Positions 52,979 through 62,578 of a stretch of 64,000 nt of DNA are shown piece after piece. Position 1 is the stretch's first letter. Every line of letters starts with the position of its first letter. Position numbers and translations under genes: made by a program. This stretch comes from Pseudomonas sp. 8AS (lineage in GTDB: Bacteria; Pseudomonadota; Gammaproteobacteria; Pseudomonadales; Pseudomonadaceae), in assembly GCF_902506505.1 (NCBI RefSeq), contig NZ_LR733406.1:2318117-2382116 (forward strand), in the 5' to 3' direction. Below the pieces are notes generated by a model. The model did not search any database. It had not been told where the DNA came from and was given only the letters and a program-made list of their open reading frames with translations.

Positions 52979-55444
52979 TCAGCCTTGATGGGCGGCCAGG
53001 GCTTGTTCGGCAGCGGCCAGACGAGCTCGGGCGATATCCAGCGCCTCGCTGGCGGCCTGCTCATCGCGTTCCAGCTTGCGCAGGTCGGCGCGAGCGAAGG
53101 CGAGTTCGGTTTTCAGGGCACGCAAGGCTTCATCCACCGGGCCCTTGTCGGTACGTACCAGCTCGGGGGCTGGTTTGTTCGAGGCCCCCTCGGCGGCATG
53201 CAGGGCCTGTTCGGCGGCGGCCAGGGCCGCGCGCAGGGGTGCCAGCTCGGCTTCGCCGGCTGCGGCCTTTTCCGCCTTTTTCAGTTCGGCGCGTTTCATC
53301 GCCAGTTCGATCTTGGCTTTTTTCAGGGCTTCGTCGCCGGCCGGCTTGGCGGCGGCAGCCGGCGCTGCGCTCTGCAGGCTTTCCAGGGCTTGCTCGGCGG
53401 CGGCCAGCTGCTGGCGGGTCTGTGCCAGCTCGGTCTGCTGCTCGGCAGTCGGGCTTTCCAGCTTCTCCAGTTTGCGCAGCTGGGCCTTGAGCATGGCGGC
53501 TTCGATCTTGGCCTTCTTCAGCGCCTCGTCGCCGGCCGGTTTGGCGGCGGCAGCCGGCGCTGCGCTCTGCAGGCTTTCCAGGGTCCGCTCGGCGGCGGCC
53601 AACTGCTGGCGGGCCTGTGCCAGCTCGCTCTGCTGCTCGGCAGTCGGTTTTTCCAGCTTCTCCAGCTTGCGCAGCTGGGCCTTGAGCATGGCGGCTTCGA
53701 TCTTGGCTTTTTTCAGGGCTTCGTCAGCCGGTGGCGTGGCGGTCACTGGCGGGGCGCTGGCCTGGACGGCTTCCAGGGTTTTCTGCGCGGCATCGGCGGC
53801 GGCACGCAGGCTGCTGACCTGGGCCTGCAGTTCTGGAGTGTCGTGGCTGGCCAGCTGCTTCTCGGCCTTCTTCAGGGCGACCTGGGCCATGCTGGCTTCG
53901 ATTTTCAGGCGCTTGAGCTGGTCGTCGGCGGCAGGTGCGGCGGCAGCCGGCGCCGCGCTGGCGGCTTCGGCTTGGGCCGCCTTGGCCTTGGCGGCGCGCT
54001 CGGCACGGGCCAGGCGCTCGGCTTCCTTGCGTTCTTCCTCGCGGCGCAGGCGCTCTTGGCGCAGCTCGAAGCGTTGCTTGGAGTGCTCGGCTTTCTGTTG
54101 CTTCTGTTCCAGGTCGCGGATCTCGGCCTTGGCGGCGCGGTAGTACTGCACCAGCGGGATGCTCGACGGGCAGACATAGGCGCAGGCGCCGCACTCGATG
54201 CAGTCGAACAGGTTGTGCGCCTTGAGCTGTTCGTGCTGCTGGCCGAGGGCGAAGAAGTGCAGCTGTTGCGGCAGCAGGCTGGCCGGGCAGGCTTCGGCGC
54301 ACTCGCCACAGCGGATGCAGGGCATGGCCGGCGGCGGGGCAGGCAGCTCTGCAGCAGTCGATGCCAGCAGGCAGTTACTGGTCTTGATCAGCGGCACGCC
54401 GAGGTCGGGCAGGCTGAAACCCATCATCGGCCCGCCCATCACCAGGCGATTGAGCTTGGCCGTGTCCAGCCCGGCGAAGTCGAGCAGCTCGCCCACGGGT
54501 GTGCCGATCAGTGCTTCGACGTTGCCGGGGCGGCTCAGGGCTTCGCCGGTCAGGGTGGTGATGCGCGAGATCAGTGGCTTGCCCAGCACGATGGCGTCAT
54601 GGATGGCCACGCAGGTGCCGACGTTCTGGCAGAGCATGCCGATATCGGCCGGCAGGCCGCCGCTGGGTACTTCCACGCCGGTGAGGATCTGGATCAGCTG
54701 CTTCTCGCCACCGGACGGGTACTTGGTGGGGAACACCTTGAGGGTATAGCTGCGCTCTACCAGGGCGGCGCGCATGGCGGCGATGGCCTCGGGCTTGTTG
54801 TCCTCGATGCCGATCAGCACCTGCTCCGGCTGGATCAGCTGCACCAGGATGTCGATGCCGGAGATCAGCTCGGCGGCGCGTTCGCGCATCAGCATATCGT
54901 CGGCGGTGATGTACGGCTCGCACTCGGTACCGTTGATGATCAGCGTATGGATCTTCTGCGTCGGCCGCGCGGTGAGCTTGACCGCCGTGGGGAAACCGGC
55001 ACCACCCAGGCCGTTGATGCCGGCCTGGCGGATCTTCTCCAGCAGCTCGGCGGCCTCCATGTGCCGATAGTCCGGGCACGGCTGCAGGTCGGTCCACTGC
55101 TCCAGGCCGTCGCTGTCGATGACGATGGCGGGTGCCGGCATACCGGACACATGGGGGTAGGGCTGCGGGCCGATAAAGCTGATGGTGCCGGAGGTCGGTG
55201 CGTGCACGGGCGCGCTGACGAAGCCGTTGGCCTCGGCAATCTTCTGGCCCTTGCGCACATAGTCGCCCACCGCCACGCAAGGCTCGGCGGCGGCGCCGAT
55301 ATGCTGGCCCAGCGGCAGGATCAGGCGCTTGGGCAGCGGCGCCGGCTGGATCGGCGTGCGGTTGGAGAGGGTCTTCTGCTCCGCCGGGTGGATGCCGCCG
55401 GGGATGTCCCAGATCTGCTGGGCGTGGTCGATCAACGCGGTCAT
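52979..55444 (-). CDS. rnfC: RnfC/RsxC, NADH/flavin-binding subunit with repeat tail
   Basis: An 821-residue subunit. The N-terminal barrel sandwich (about 20-110), Rossmann/FMN domain (about 125-340; [28 protein letters not shown]) and two [4Fe-4S] sites ([12 protein letters not shown] about 378-389, [12 protein letters not shown] about 417-428) form the normal core to about residue 450. The remaining about 370 residues are a charged, Ala/Lys/Glu-rich coiled coil of five related units of about 51-67 residues starting [10 protein letters not shown] or [10 protein letters not shown]. The ATG overlaps rnfB by 4 bp; longer in-frame sequence is a shadow. Confidence 0.95.
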   Translation of the reverse strand: MTALIDHAQQIWDIPGGIHPAEQKTLSNRTPIQPAPLPKRLILPLGQHIGAAAEPCVAVGDYVRKGQKIAEANGFVSAPVHAPTSGTISFIGPQPYPHVSGMPAPAIVIDSDGLEQWTDLQPCPDYRHMEAAELLEKIRQAGINGLGGAGFPTAVKLTARPTQKIHTLIINGTECEPYITADDMLMRERAAELISGIDILVQLIQPEQVLIGIEDNKPEAIAAMRAALVERSYTLKVFPTKYPSGGEKQLIQILTGVEVPSGGLPADIGMLCQNVGTCVAIHDAIVLGKPLISRITTLTGEALSRPGNVEALIGTPVGELLDFAGLDTAKLNRLVMGGPMMGFSLPDLGVPLIKTSNCLLASTAAELPAPPPAMPCIRCGECAEACPASLLPQQLHFFALGQQHEQLKAHNLFDCIECGACAYVCPSSIPLVQYYRAAKAEIRDLEQKQQKAEHSKQRFELRQERLRREEERKEAERLARAERAAKAKAAQAEAASAAPAAAAPAADDQLKRLKIEASMAQVALKKAEKQLASHDTPELQAQVSSLRAAADAAQKTLEAVQASAPPVTATPPADEALKKAKIEAAMLKAQLRKLEKLEKPTAEQQSELAQARQQLAAAERTLESLQSAAPAAAAKPAGDEALKKAKIEAAMLKAQLRKLEKLESPTAEQQTELAQTRQQLAAAEQALESLQSAAPAAAAKPAGDEALKKAKIELAMKRAELKKAEKAAAGEAELAPLRAALAAAEQALHAAEGASNKPAPELVRTDKGPVDEALRALKTELAFARADLRKLERDEQAASEALDIARARLAAAEQALAAHQG
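53346..53735. repeat. rnfC: Tandem 195-bp coding repeat in rnfC
   Basis: Two adjacent units with a period of 195 bp (65 codons) are nearly identical at the DNA level, for example TTGGCGGCGGCAGCCGGCGC at 53346 and 53541. More diverged units flank them. This array can expand or contract by slippage or recombination in frame. Confidence 0.85.
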
Positions 55445-56016
55445 GCGGCCTGCTCCCGGTCGCTGGCGATCAATTGGCCGGGGGCCAGCGGCAGCTGCCA
55501 TTTCCAGGTCTGCACGGTGCTGTCGAGCGGGATCATGTCGATGCAGTCGACCGGGCAGGGCTCGACGCACAGGTCGCAGCCGGTGCATTCGCTGACGATC
55601 ACCGTGTGCATCTGCTTGGCGGCGCCGACGATGGCATCCACCGGGCAGGCCTGGATGCACTTGGTGCAACCGATGCACTCGGCTTCGCGGATATAGGCGA
55701 CCATCTGCGGCTTCTCGCCTTCGACGGCGTCCAACGGCTCGGGCTCGACATCCAGCAGGTCGGCCAAGGCCTGGATAGTCGCCTCGCCGCCGGGTGGGCA
55801 CTTGTTGATCTTGTCGCCACCGGCTATTGCCTCGGCGTATGGCTTGCAGCCGGGGTAGCCGCACTGGCCGCACTGGGTCTGCGGGAGCAGGGCGTTGATC
55901 TGCTCGGCGATCGGATCGCCTTCGACCCGGAAACGTACCGCTGCGTAACCGAGGATGGCGCCGGCCAGTAGGCACAGGGCGAGGAGGGCGAGGACGGCAA
56001 TCAGTACCAGGCTCAT
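55441..56016 (-). CDS. rnfB: RnfB/RsxB, iron-sulfur subunit
   Basis: A 191-residue ferredoxin-like subunit. It has an N-terminal membrane helix (about 3-25), the four-Cys cluster [18 protein letters not shown] (about 46-63) and two bacterial-ferredoxin motifs [14 protein letters not shown] (about 114-127) and [14 protein letters not shown] (about 144-157). It passes electrons between RnfC and the membrane subunits. Overlaps of 4 bp link it to rnfA and rnfC. Confidence 0.96.
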   Translation of the reverse strand: MSLVLIAVLALLALCLLAGAILGYAAVRFRVEGDPIAEQINALLPQTQCGQCGYPGCKPYAEAIAGGDKINKCPPGGEATIQALADLLDVEPEPLDAVEGEKPQMVAYIREAECIGCTKCIQACPVDAIVGAAKQMHTVIVSECTGCDLCVEPCPVDCIDMIPLDSTVQTWKWQLPLAPGQLIASDREQAA

Positions 56017-56597
56017 AGCTTGATCAGCCCGGCAAAGCCCATGAACGCCAGCGACATCAGCCCGGCGGTGATCAGGCCGATGGCCGCGCCCTGGAAGGAC
56101 TGCGGCACATCGGCGATGGCGATGCGCTCACGCATGGCGGCGAACAGCACCAGCACCAGGGAAAACCCCAGGCCGGCGGCAAAACCGTTGGCGGTGGCGG
56201 TAATAAAGGTGAACTCGGCCTTGTTGGCGTTGAGCAGGGCCACGCCGAGGACGATGCAGTTGGTGGTGATCAGCGGCAGGAAGATGCCCAGCACGCGGTA
56301 GAGCAGGGGGCTGGTCTTGTTCACCACCATCTCGGTGAACTGCACCACCACGGCAATCACCAGAATGAAGCTGATGGTGCGCAAGAACTCCAGGCCCAGC
56401 GGTTGCAGCACGTATTCCTGCACCAGATAGCTGCACATGGCGGCCAGGGTGAGGACGAAGGTGGTGGCCAGCGACAGGCCGATGGCGGTCTCGATCTTCT
56501 TCGACACGCCCATGAACGGACACAGGCCGAGGAACTGCACCAGCACGAAGTTGTTGACCAGGATGGCACTGACCATGATCAAGGCGAGTTCGGTCAT
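56013..56597 (-). CDS. rnfA: RnfA/RsxA, membrane subunit
   Basis: A 194-residue, six-helix membrane protein paralogous to RnfE. The Cys-containing segments [15 protein letters not shown] (about 23-37) and [13 protein letters not shown] (about 108-120) match the family. It is first in the seven-gene operon rnfABCDGE-nth. The 276 bp upstream (56598-56873) carry the promoters for this operon and the divergent pilin genes; no clear operator was recognised. Confidence 0.96.
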   Translation of the reverse strand: MTELALIMVSAILVNNFVLVQFLGLCPFMGVSKKIETAIGLSLATTFVLTLAAMCSYLVQEYVLQPLGLEFLRTISFILVIAVVVQFTEMVVNKTSPLLYRVLGIFLPLITTNCIVLGVALLNANKAEFTFITATANGFAAGLGFSLVLVLFAAMRERIAIADVPQSFQGAAIGLITAGLMSLAFMGFAGLIKL

Positions 56598-56873
56598 CGG
56601 GTTACCGTTGTGGACAGAAAGGCCGGAGGAAAAGGGCGCTTATTATCGGGAAGAGCCTCTGCGCCTGCAATGCGCGGCGAGAACTACCGCTCAGGCGTGA
56701 AAAATGTCCGCTCCTCTAATTAGTGCACCATTTGTCTGCGTGTTAATGTGCAGCCCCGGTTGATATAACTAAGCTCGAACTCAACGGAATGCCGAGCTGT
56801 ACAAAAAAACACCGCCAAGGAAGGTCTCCAGCTAATGCGCTTGCGCATTTGAAGTTCGCAGGAGTGACCTACA

Positions 56874-57281
56874 TTGCAAGCACAGCAGTCGCGCGGCTTT
56901 ACCCTGATCGAGTTGGTGACGGTTGTCGCCATCATCGGCATCCTGGCAGCCATCGCCATTCCCAGTTACCAGCAGTACATCCTGCGCAGCAACCGGGCCG
57001 CGGCCCAGGCACAAATGATGGACCTGGCCAACCGGCAGCAGCAGTTCCTCCTGGCCAACCGCGCTTATGCCAGCAAGACCGACATCGAAAGTTCCGGTTA
57101 CTCGTTGTCGAGCGATCTGGCCGCCCGTTATGACTACAGCATCACGGTGGACAACAATGCCGCCGACGGTACGCCCGCGCCGGCCTTCACCATCACCTTC
57201 GCCGCCAAGGGTGCACAGACCAGCGACGGTGACTTGACCCTGAACAACCAGGGCGACAAGACCCCGGCAGGCAAGTGGTGA
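56874..57281 (+). CDS. pilE: Type IV minor pilin, PilE-like
   Basis: A 135-residue prepilin: leader MQAQQSRG, cleavage before [20 protein letters not shown] with the conserved Glu5. The globular part is short and has no Cys pair, closer to PilE-type minor pilins than to major PilA. It uses a TTG start with AGGAG about 9-10 bp upstream; no ATG is available. It is first of six co-directional pilin genes. PilE, PilV, PilW and PilX are thought to prime pilus assembly and position PilY1. Confidence 0.85.
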   Translation: MQAQQSRGFTLIELVTVVAIIGILAAIAIPSYQQYILRSNRAAAQAQMMDLANRQQQFLLANRAYASKTDIESSGYSLSSDLAARYDYSITVDNNAADGTPAPAFTITFAAKGAQTSDGDLTLNNQGDKTPAGKW

Positions 57282-57287
57282 TCCGAC

Positions 57288-57833
57288 ATGGATACATTCT
57301 CTCTTCCTGATAGACAGAGCGGCCTTTCGCTCATCGAAGTACTTATCACCGTGCTGATCCTGATGGTCGGCCTGCTTGGCATGGCCGGCCTGCAATCGCG
57401 CTTGCAACAGTCGGAAATGGAAGCTTACCAGCGCTCCCAGGCGCTGCTGCTGCTCAATGATATGGCCAATCGGCTGGCCGCCAACCGCAATACGGCCGCC
57501 ACCTTCCTGACCGACGGTTCCAGCCTGGGCACAGGAATGACCTGTGCCACCGAGACGCAACGCGACCGCAAGGAATGGTGTGATGCGCTGCAAGGCGCCG
57601 GTGAAACCTCCTCGGGCAGCAAGGTCGGAGCGATGCTTGGTGGTCGCGGTTGCGTTGAGCTTCTGGAGGACGGCAGTTATCTCATCACCGTGGCCTGGCA
57701 GGGCCTGGTGCCGCTCAGTCCGCCGCCCGCCGGGGTGTCTTGTGGCGCCAATAGCTATGACTCGGGTGCCCAGTGCCAGGCGGATCGTTGCCGGCGGGTG
57801 GTGACCACTGTAGTGCGGGTGGCCGATCTATGA
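57288..57833 (+). CDS. pilV: Type IV minor pilin, PilV
   Basis: A 181-residue prepilin with leader MDTFSLPDRQSG and mature start LSLIEVLITVLILMVGLLGM (Glu5 present). The first mature residue is Leu, as often in PilV. Cys pairs follow (MTCATETQRDRKEWCDAL, about 84-101; VSCGANSYDSGAQCQADRC near the end), suggesting disulfides. It starts 6 bp after pilE and overlaps pilW by 4 bp. Confidence 0.88.
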   Translation: MDTFSLPDRQSGLSLIEVLITVLILMVGLLGMAGLQSRLQQSEMEAYQRSQALLLLNDMANRLAANRNTAATFLTDGSSLGTGMTCATETQRDRKEWCDALQGAGETSSGSKVGAMLGGRGCVELLEDGSYLITVAWQGLVPLSPPPAGVSCGANSYDSGAQCQADRCRRVVTTVVRVADL

Positions 57834-58924
57834 AGCACTCATTGACGATTTCCCCGTCGCATGGCGGTCGGCGGCAGGCCGGTCTGAGCCTGATCGAGCT
57901 GATGGTGGCGATGGCCATTGCCCTGCTCATGATGGGTGCCATCCTTCAACTGTTCCTCGACGTGACGCGCACCAATGACGATATGGAACGCACCAATGCG
58001 CAGATCGAGAGTGGCCGCTTCACTTTCCAGGCCATAGGCCAGGGTCTGCTACACGCTGGTTTCTGGGACGGCTACGTGCCGGAGTATGACGACTTGGCTT
58101 CCAAGGATATCCCCACTGGCTATCCCGCCAGCTTCCTTGCGCCGGACCCCTGCCTGGCCTATGCATCCTGGACGGCCCAGTACAGGGACAACCTGCTGCG
58201 CATGCCGGTGCAGAGCTTCGCCGCCGTACCGAGCGGCTGCACCGGGGTGATCCAGGATCACAAGGCCAACAGCGACATCTTGGTCGTCCGCCATGCCGAT
58301 ACGGCGGTGACGGCCACGCCGGATGGCAGCAAGGTCTACCTGCAGGTGTCCTACTGCAATACCGCCTCGACCTACGACTACGTGCTGGCGAAGGAGGGGT
58401 TCAGCATGACCCGGCGCGACTGCAGCACCGCGGCGGCCACGCGCCGCTACGTGGCGAACATCTACTACCTGCGCAATGACAACACCCTGATGCGCGCCGA
58501 ATACGTCGGCGGTGCTAGCGAGTGGAATGTGCAGCCGCTGGTCGATGGGGTCGAGGGGCTGGTCGTTGAGCTTGGCATCGATCACCTCAGCGATTCCGGT
58601 GCAGAGGTGAACTACGCCAGCGCCATTACCTGGGCCGACCCCTTGAACAAGGTGTCGCCAACCAATCGCGGCGATGGTGCGCCGGATGGCGGCTTCGTGC
58701 GTTGCCCGGCGGCCGGTTGTAGCGCCGACCAGTTGATCAACGTGGTGGCCGCCAAACTGCACGTCCTGGTGCGGGCCACCAAGCCCAGCCCGGGCTACAC
58801 CGACAGCAAAACATACAATCTCGGTGCCGTCGCGCTAGGGCCGTTCAATGACAGCATCAAGCGTCATGCCTATACCACCGCGGTGCGCTTGAACAACGTC
58901 TCGGCGCGGAGGGAAACGCCATGA
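57830..58924 (+). CDS. pilW: Type IV minor pilin assembly protein, PilW
   Basis: A 364-residue prepilin-like protein with leader ending RRQAG and the mature start LSLIELMVAMAIALLMMGAI (Glu5 present). The large globular domain is typical of PilW, with several Cys (DPCLAYAS, SGCTGVI, RRDCSTA, FVRCPAAGC). The ATG overlaps the pilV stop (ATGA) and its own stop overlaps pilX in the same way, showing strong translational coupling. Confidence 0.9.
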   Translation: MKHSLTISPSHGGRRQAGLSLIELMVAMAIALLMMGAILQLFLDVTRTNDDMERTNAQIESGRFTFQAIGQGLLHAGFWDGYVPEYDDLASKDIPTGYPASFLAPDPCLAYASWTAQYRDNLLRMPVQSFAAVPSGCTGVIQDHKANSDILVVRHADTAVTATPDGSKVYLQVSYCNTASTYDYVLAKEGFSMTRRDCSTAAATRRYVANIYYLRNDNTLMRAEYVGGASEWNVQPLVDGVEGLVVELGIDHLSDSGAEVNYASAITWADPLNKVSPTNRGDGAPDGGFVRCPAAGCSADQLINVVAAKLHVLVRATKPSPGYTDSKTYNLGAVALGPFNDSIKRHAYTTAVRLNNVSARRETP

Positions 58925-59391
58925 AAATCAGGCAAGGCGGCGCAGCGCTGATTGTGGCGCTGATCATGTTGCTGTTGTTCACCCTGATCCTCTCCGGCTC
59001 CTTCGGCCTGAGCACTCTCAACCTCAAGGCCGTCGGCAACATGGAGGTGCGCGAGGGTGCTCTGGCTGCGGCCAACCGCACAATCGAGGATGTGCTCAGT
59101 ACCGATTTCGTGGGTACTGGCAGCCAAAGCTTTCCGGTGGATATCAACAATGACGACACGCCCGACTACAACGTCGAGGTGCCGACACCCGTGTGCCTGC
59201 GGGTGGCCATCGCGGATGCGGTAGACCCGAGCAGCCAGAAGCTCGGGGCCTTGTCGAGCGACACCTGGCACACCGTTTGGCAGCTGGAAGGCCGCGCGAC
59301 CGATACGGCCGGTGAGACGCGAGTAACGGTGCGTTCGGGTGTGCGGGTGCTGTTGACTGACGCCGAAAAGAAAACTTACTGCGATGATTGA
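58921..59391 (+). CDS. pilX: Type IV minor pilin, PilX
   Basis: A 156-residue protein with a short leader MKIRQGG and hydrophobic start AALIVALIMLLLFTLILSGS. As is usual for PilX, Glu5 is absent. The soluble part has two Cys (PVCLRVAIAD near 91 and a C-terminal TYCDD). It partners PilW/PilV and PilY1 in the tip complex. Its start overlaps pilW, and pilY1 begins 25 bp after its stop. Confidence 0.85.
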   Translation: MKIRQGGAALIVALIMLLLFTLILSGSFGLSTLNLKAVGNMEVREGALAAANRTIEDVLSTDFVGTGSQSFPVDINNDDTPDYNVEVPTPVCLRVAIADAVDPSSQKLGALSSDTWHTVWQLEGRATDTAGETRVTVRSGVRVLLTDAEKKTYCDD

Positions 59392-59416
59392 TGGTTCGCT
59401 CGAGGAGTTCGACAAC

Positions 59417-62400
59417 ATGAAACGCAACATCCTGAGCACCTTGCTGGGCGCCTGGCTGACCATGGTCGGGGCCGTGGCCCACGCAGAAGACATCGACCTG
59501 TTTGTTGACAATCCGGCCAGTGCCACCGAGGCACCGAATGTGTTGCTGGTGCTGGATAACGGGGCGAATTTTTCCGCCAGCGCCACCTTTCCCTCGTGCC
59601 CGGGCGTCACGGGCATGGAGGCCATGGCCAATACCACCGGCGGCATCGAGCAATGCGCACTGTACAAGGTGGTCGAGGGGCTTGAGGCCGGCAAGGTCAA
59701 GCTGGGGGTCATGGTGTTCAACGCCAACGGCATGTTTGCCAATTGCCCGGGCGATGACGGTGGCTGCCTGGTCTATCCGATCACCGAGATGACCGAGACC
59801 AACAAGACCGCCATGCTGGCCTGGATCAAGAGCTGGAAGACTTCCGGCAGCACCGACGCCACCACGCTCAACATCAAATCCAACAACAACAAGAACGGTG
59901 CGGTGATGCAGGAGGCCTGGGCGCTGTTTGCCGGGCGTATGGGGCTGTCGGGGCGCGACTACACGGAGTCGAGGCCCGAAGGCTCGTGCGGCAAGAACTA
60001 TGTGATCTTCGTCGGCAACTCCTACAACAACTCGGGCAATCCGGGCGAGGGCGGCAATGTCAGCCCGAAATCCGCGCTGGAAGGGATCCTGAGCGGTAGC
60101 TCGGCGGCGATGAATGCCTTCCCCGCGGCCACCACGGTGCAGAAAACCACCCTCACCGGGCCGTTGCCGGTGAGTTGCGAAGGCGGCGGCTCCTTCACCT
60201 TCAGTGGCAGCAACCAGGAAAACAAAGGCTGGTATGCCGATGAATGGGTGCGCTACATGCATTCGCAGAATATCGTCACCTATTCCATCGGCCTGCTGAG
60301 CAACGCCTGCAAGAAGGAATACGAAGCCCTGATGAAAAGCATGGGTGACGAGAAGAACGGCGGCGGCAAATACTTCCCCACCACCGACTTCTCCACCCTG
60401 GTGACGGCCTTCAACACTGCCCTGAGCGAGATCCAGTCGGTCAACAGCGTATTCGCCTCGGTCAGCCTGCCGGTCAGCGTCAATACCCAGGGTACCTACC
60501 TCAACCAGGTCTTCGTCGGGATGTTCCGCCCCGATGGTGGGGGCAATCCGCGCTGGCACGGCAATCTCAAGCAGTACAAGCTCGGCTTTCTCGATGGCTC
60601 GCTGAAACTGCTCGATGCCGATGGTGCTTCGGCAATCTCCAGTGGCGAGAGTGGCTTTCTCGCCGAATGCGGGCGCAGCTTCTGGACGCCGGCGAAAGCC
60701 GACGCCAGCAGCCACCTGTACTGGACCAGCCTGACCGAGGCCAACTGCCCCCCAGCGTTTCCTGCCGCCGCCGAGACACCCGATGGCAACATGGTGGAAA
60801 AGGGCGGGCAGGGCTACAAGCTGCGGGCACTCACGCCCAGCTCCCGCAACGTGCTGACCTGCGGCAGCACCTGCACGACAACGCTGGCCGACTTCAACAG
60901 TGGCAATGCGGGTATCAGCAAGGCGGCACTCGGCAATGCCGCGATGACCGACGCCGAGCGCGTTACCCTGATCGACTGGGCGCGGGGCCTGAACAGCGAC
61001 GGTGAGCAGATCGGTACGCTGACCACGGCCGATGCCAAGCTCAAGATGCGACCGTCGTCCCACGGCGATGTGGTGCACTCCCGCCCGGTAGCGATCAACT
61101 TCGCTGCCACGGACAGCGATCCGCCTAAGGTGGTGGTCTTCTACGGCGCCAACGATGGCATGTTGCGCGCGGTAAACGGCAACCGTGAAGATGGCGCGGT
61201 GGTTGGCGGCAAAAACCCCGGCGAGGAGCTGTGGTCTTTCGTTGCGCCGGAGTCCTATGGCCTGTTCACGCGCCTTAAGGCCAATGCTCCGATCATCAAG
61301 TTCAGCAACGTCACGGCGGCCACGGCCACGCCCAAGGACTATGGCTTCGACGGGCCTATCACCGCCTACAAGGCCACCAGCTCGGCCTGGGTATTCGCCA
61401 CCATGCGCCGGGGCGGGCGCATGCTTTATGCCTTCGACGTGCCCAGCGCCTCGCCGCAGAACCCGAGCTTGAAGTGGCGGATCGGTTGCCCGAACCAGGA
61501 CAACGATACCGGTTGCACCGCGGGCCTCGAGGGCATCGGCCAGACCTGGGGCGTGCCGGAAGTCGTCAAGGCCGCCGGCCACCTGACAGGCTCGACCCTC
61601 AAGCCTCTGCTGCTCATGGGGGGCGGCTATGACCGCTGCGAGGATGCCGATCCGGCGACCTGCACGGCGGACAGCAAGGGCCATGCGGTCTATGTGCTGG
61701 ATGCCGAGACAGGTACGCGCCTGAACACCCTGGCCACCGATGGTTCGGTGATCGGCGACATCTCGGCGGTCAAGGACAGCACCGGCCTGCTGCAGTTCGC
61801 CTATGCGGCCGATACCCGCGGCAACGTCTATCGCATCTCCGGTGCTGAAAATGCCCCGATAGGTAGCGTGGCGCCAGCCTCCTGGATCATCACTAAAATC
61901 GCCAGCCTGGGCGGAACGGGTGCCAGTGCCCGCAAGTTTATGTTCGGCCCGGATGTGGTCGCCGACGCCTCTGGGTACTACCTGCTGCTGGGTTCCGGTG
62001 ATCGCGAGAAGCCGGTTAGCGATTACCCGAATGCCGCGCTCGTGCAGAATTACTTCTTCGCGCTGAGGGATCAGCCGCTCAACAGCAGCTGGCTGTCCGA
62101 GGAAGCCACCACCAACTGCGTTGGCGCTTCGGTGTTGTGTCTGGACTCGTTGCTGCCAATCACCGATGCCACGCCGACCTCGACGTCGCTGGCGGCCAAG
62201 AAGGGCTGGTACCTGCAGTTGGAGCCAACCGAACAGGTGGTGACCTCGGCGCTGACCTTCTTTGGTCAGGTCAACTTCAGCACTCACCAGCCTGACACTG
62301 GACTGTTGACTGGCAGTTGTTCGGCCAAGCTGGGTGAAACCCGGGTTTATAGCGTCAACTTCCGTAATGCCGAGGGCAATGACGGCCAGCGCTTTACCGA

Positions 62401-62578
62401 TGTGGTCGGTGATGGTCTGCCGCCTTCCGCGGTGGGCGGCCTGGTGACGCTCGACGATGGCACCACGGTACCGTTCTGCATCGGCTGCAGCGACCGCCCG
62501 CTGGAAGGTTCCGAGCCGCCCCTGCCGCCATCGGCCGTACAGCCCAAGGCCCGGGTCTTCTGGAATATCGAGCAATGA
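59417..62578 (+). CDS. pilY1: PilY1-type tip adhesin / assembly factor
   Basis: A 1,053-residue exported protein: signal peptide MKRNILSTLLGAWLTMVGAV then AHA/ED. An N-terminal VWA-like domain (about 35-350) starts NVLLVLDNGANFSAS, where the canonical MIDAS DxSxS is DxGxN. The C-terminal beta-propeller (about 550-950) includes VVFYGANDGMLRAVNG and FAYAADTRGNVYRISG; the Ca2+-loop usually just before the latter is degenerate (KDSTGLLQF). ATG at 59417 follows GAGGAG. PilY1 promotes pilus extension and adhesion. Confidence 0.9.
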   Translation: MKRNILSTLLGAWLTMVGAVAHAEDIDLFVDNPASATEAPNVLLVLDNGANFSASATFPSCPGVTGMEAMANTTGGIEQCALYKVVEGLEAGKVKLGVMVFNANGMFANCPGDDGGCLVYPITEMTETNKTAMLAWIKSWKTSGSTDATTLNIKSNNNKNGAVMQEAWALFAGRMGLSGRDYTESRPEGSCGKNYVIFVGNSYNNSGNPGEGGNVSPKSALEGILSGSSAAMNAFPAATTVQKTTLTGPLPVSCEGGGSFTFSGSNQENKGWYADEWVRYMHSQNIVTYSIGLLSNACKKEYEALMKSMGDEKNGGGKYFPTTDFSTLVTAFNTALSEIQSVNSVFASVSLPVSVNTQGTYLNQVFVGMFRPDGGGNPRWHGNLKQYKLGFLDGSLKLLDADGASAISSGESGFLAECGRSFWTPAKADASSHLYWTSLTEANCPPAFPAAAETPDGNMVEKGGQGYKLRALTPSSRNVLTCGSTCTTTLADFNSGNAGISKAALGNAAMTDAERVTLIDWARGLNSDGEQIGTLTTADAKLKMRPSSHGDVVHSRPVAINFAATDSDPPKVVVFYGANDGMLRAVNGNREDGAVVGGKNPGEELWSFVAPESYGLFTRLKANAPIIKFSNVTAATATPKDYGFDGPITAYKATSSAWVFATMRRGGRMLYAFDVPSASPQNPSLKWRIGCPNQDNDTGCTAGLEGIGQTWGVPEVVKAAGHLTGSTLKPLLLMGGGYDRCEDADPATCTADSKGHAVYVLDAETGTRLNTLATDGSVIGDISAVKDSTGLLQFAYAADTRGNVYRISGAENAPIGSVAPASWIITKIASLGGTGASARKFMFGPDVVADASGYYLLLGSGDREKPVSDYPNAALVQNYFFALRDQPLNSSWLSEEATTNCVGASVLCLDSLLPITDATPTSTSLAAKKGWYLQLEPTEQVVTSALTFFGQVNFSTHQPDTGLLTGSCSAKLGETRVYSVNFRNAEGNDGQRFTDVVGDGLPPSAVGGLVTLDDGTTVPFCIGCSDRPLEGSEPPLPPSAVQPKARVFWNIEQ

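Noticed and set aside
53346..53735. Regular repeats considered as a CRISPR or non-coding satellite
   Set aside because: The 195-bp period is a multiple of three, adjacent units are contiguous without unique spacers, and both encode in-frame RnfC coiled-coil sequence.
59144..62575. Open frame of 1,143 codons antisense to pilY1
   Set aside because: High-GC antisense shadow: low-complexity Arg/Gly/His/Gln composition, no ribosome-binding site, and the sense strand carries clear PilY1 motifs.
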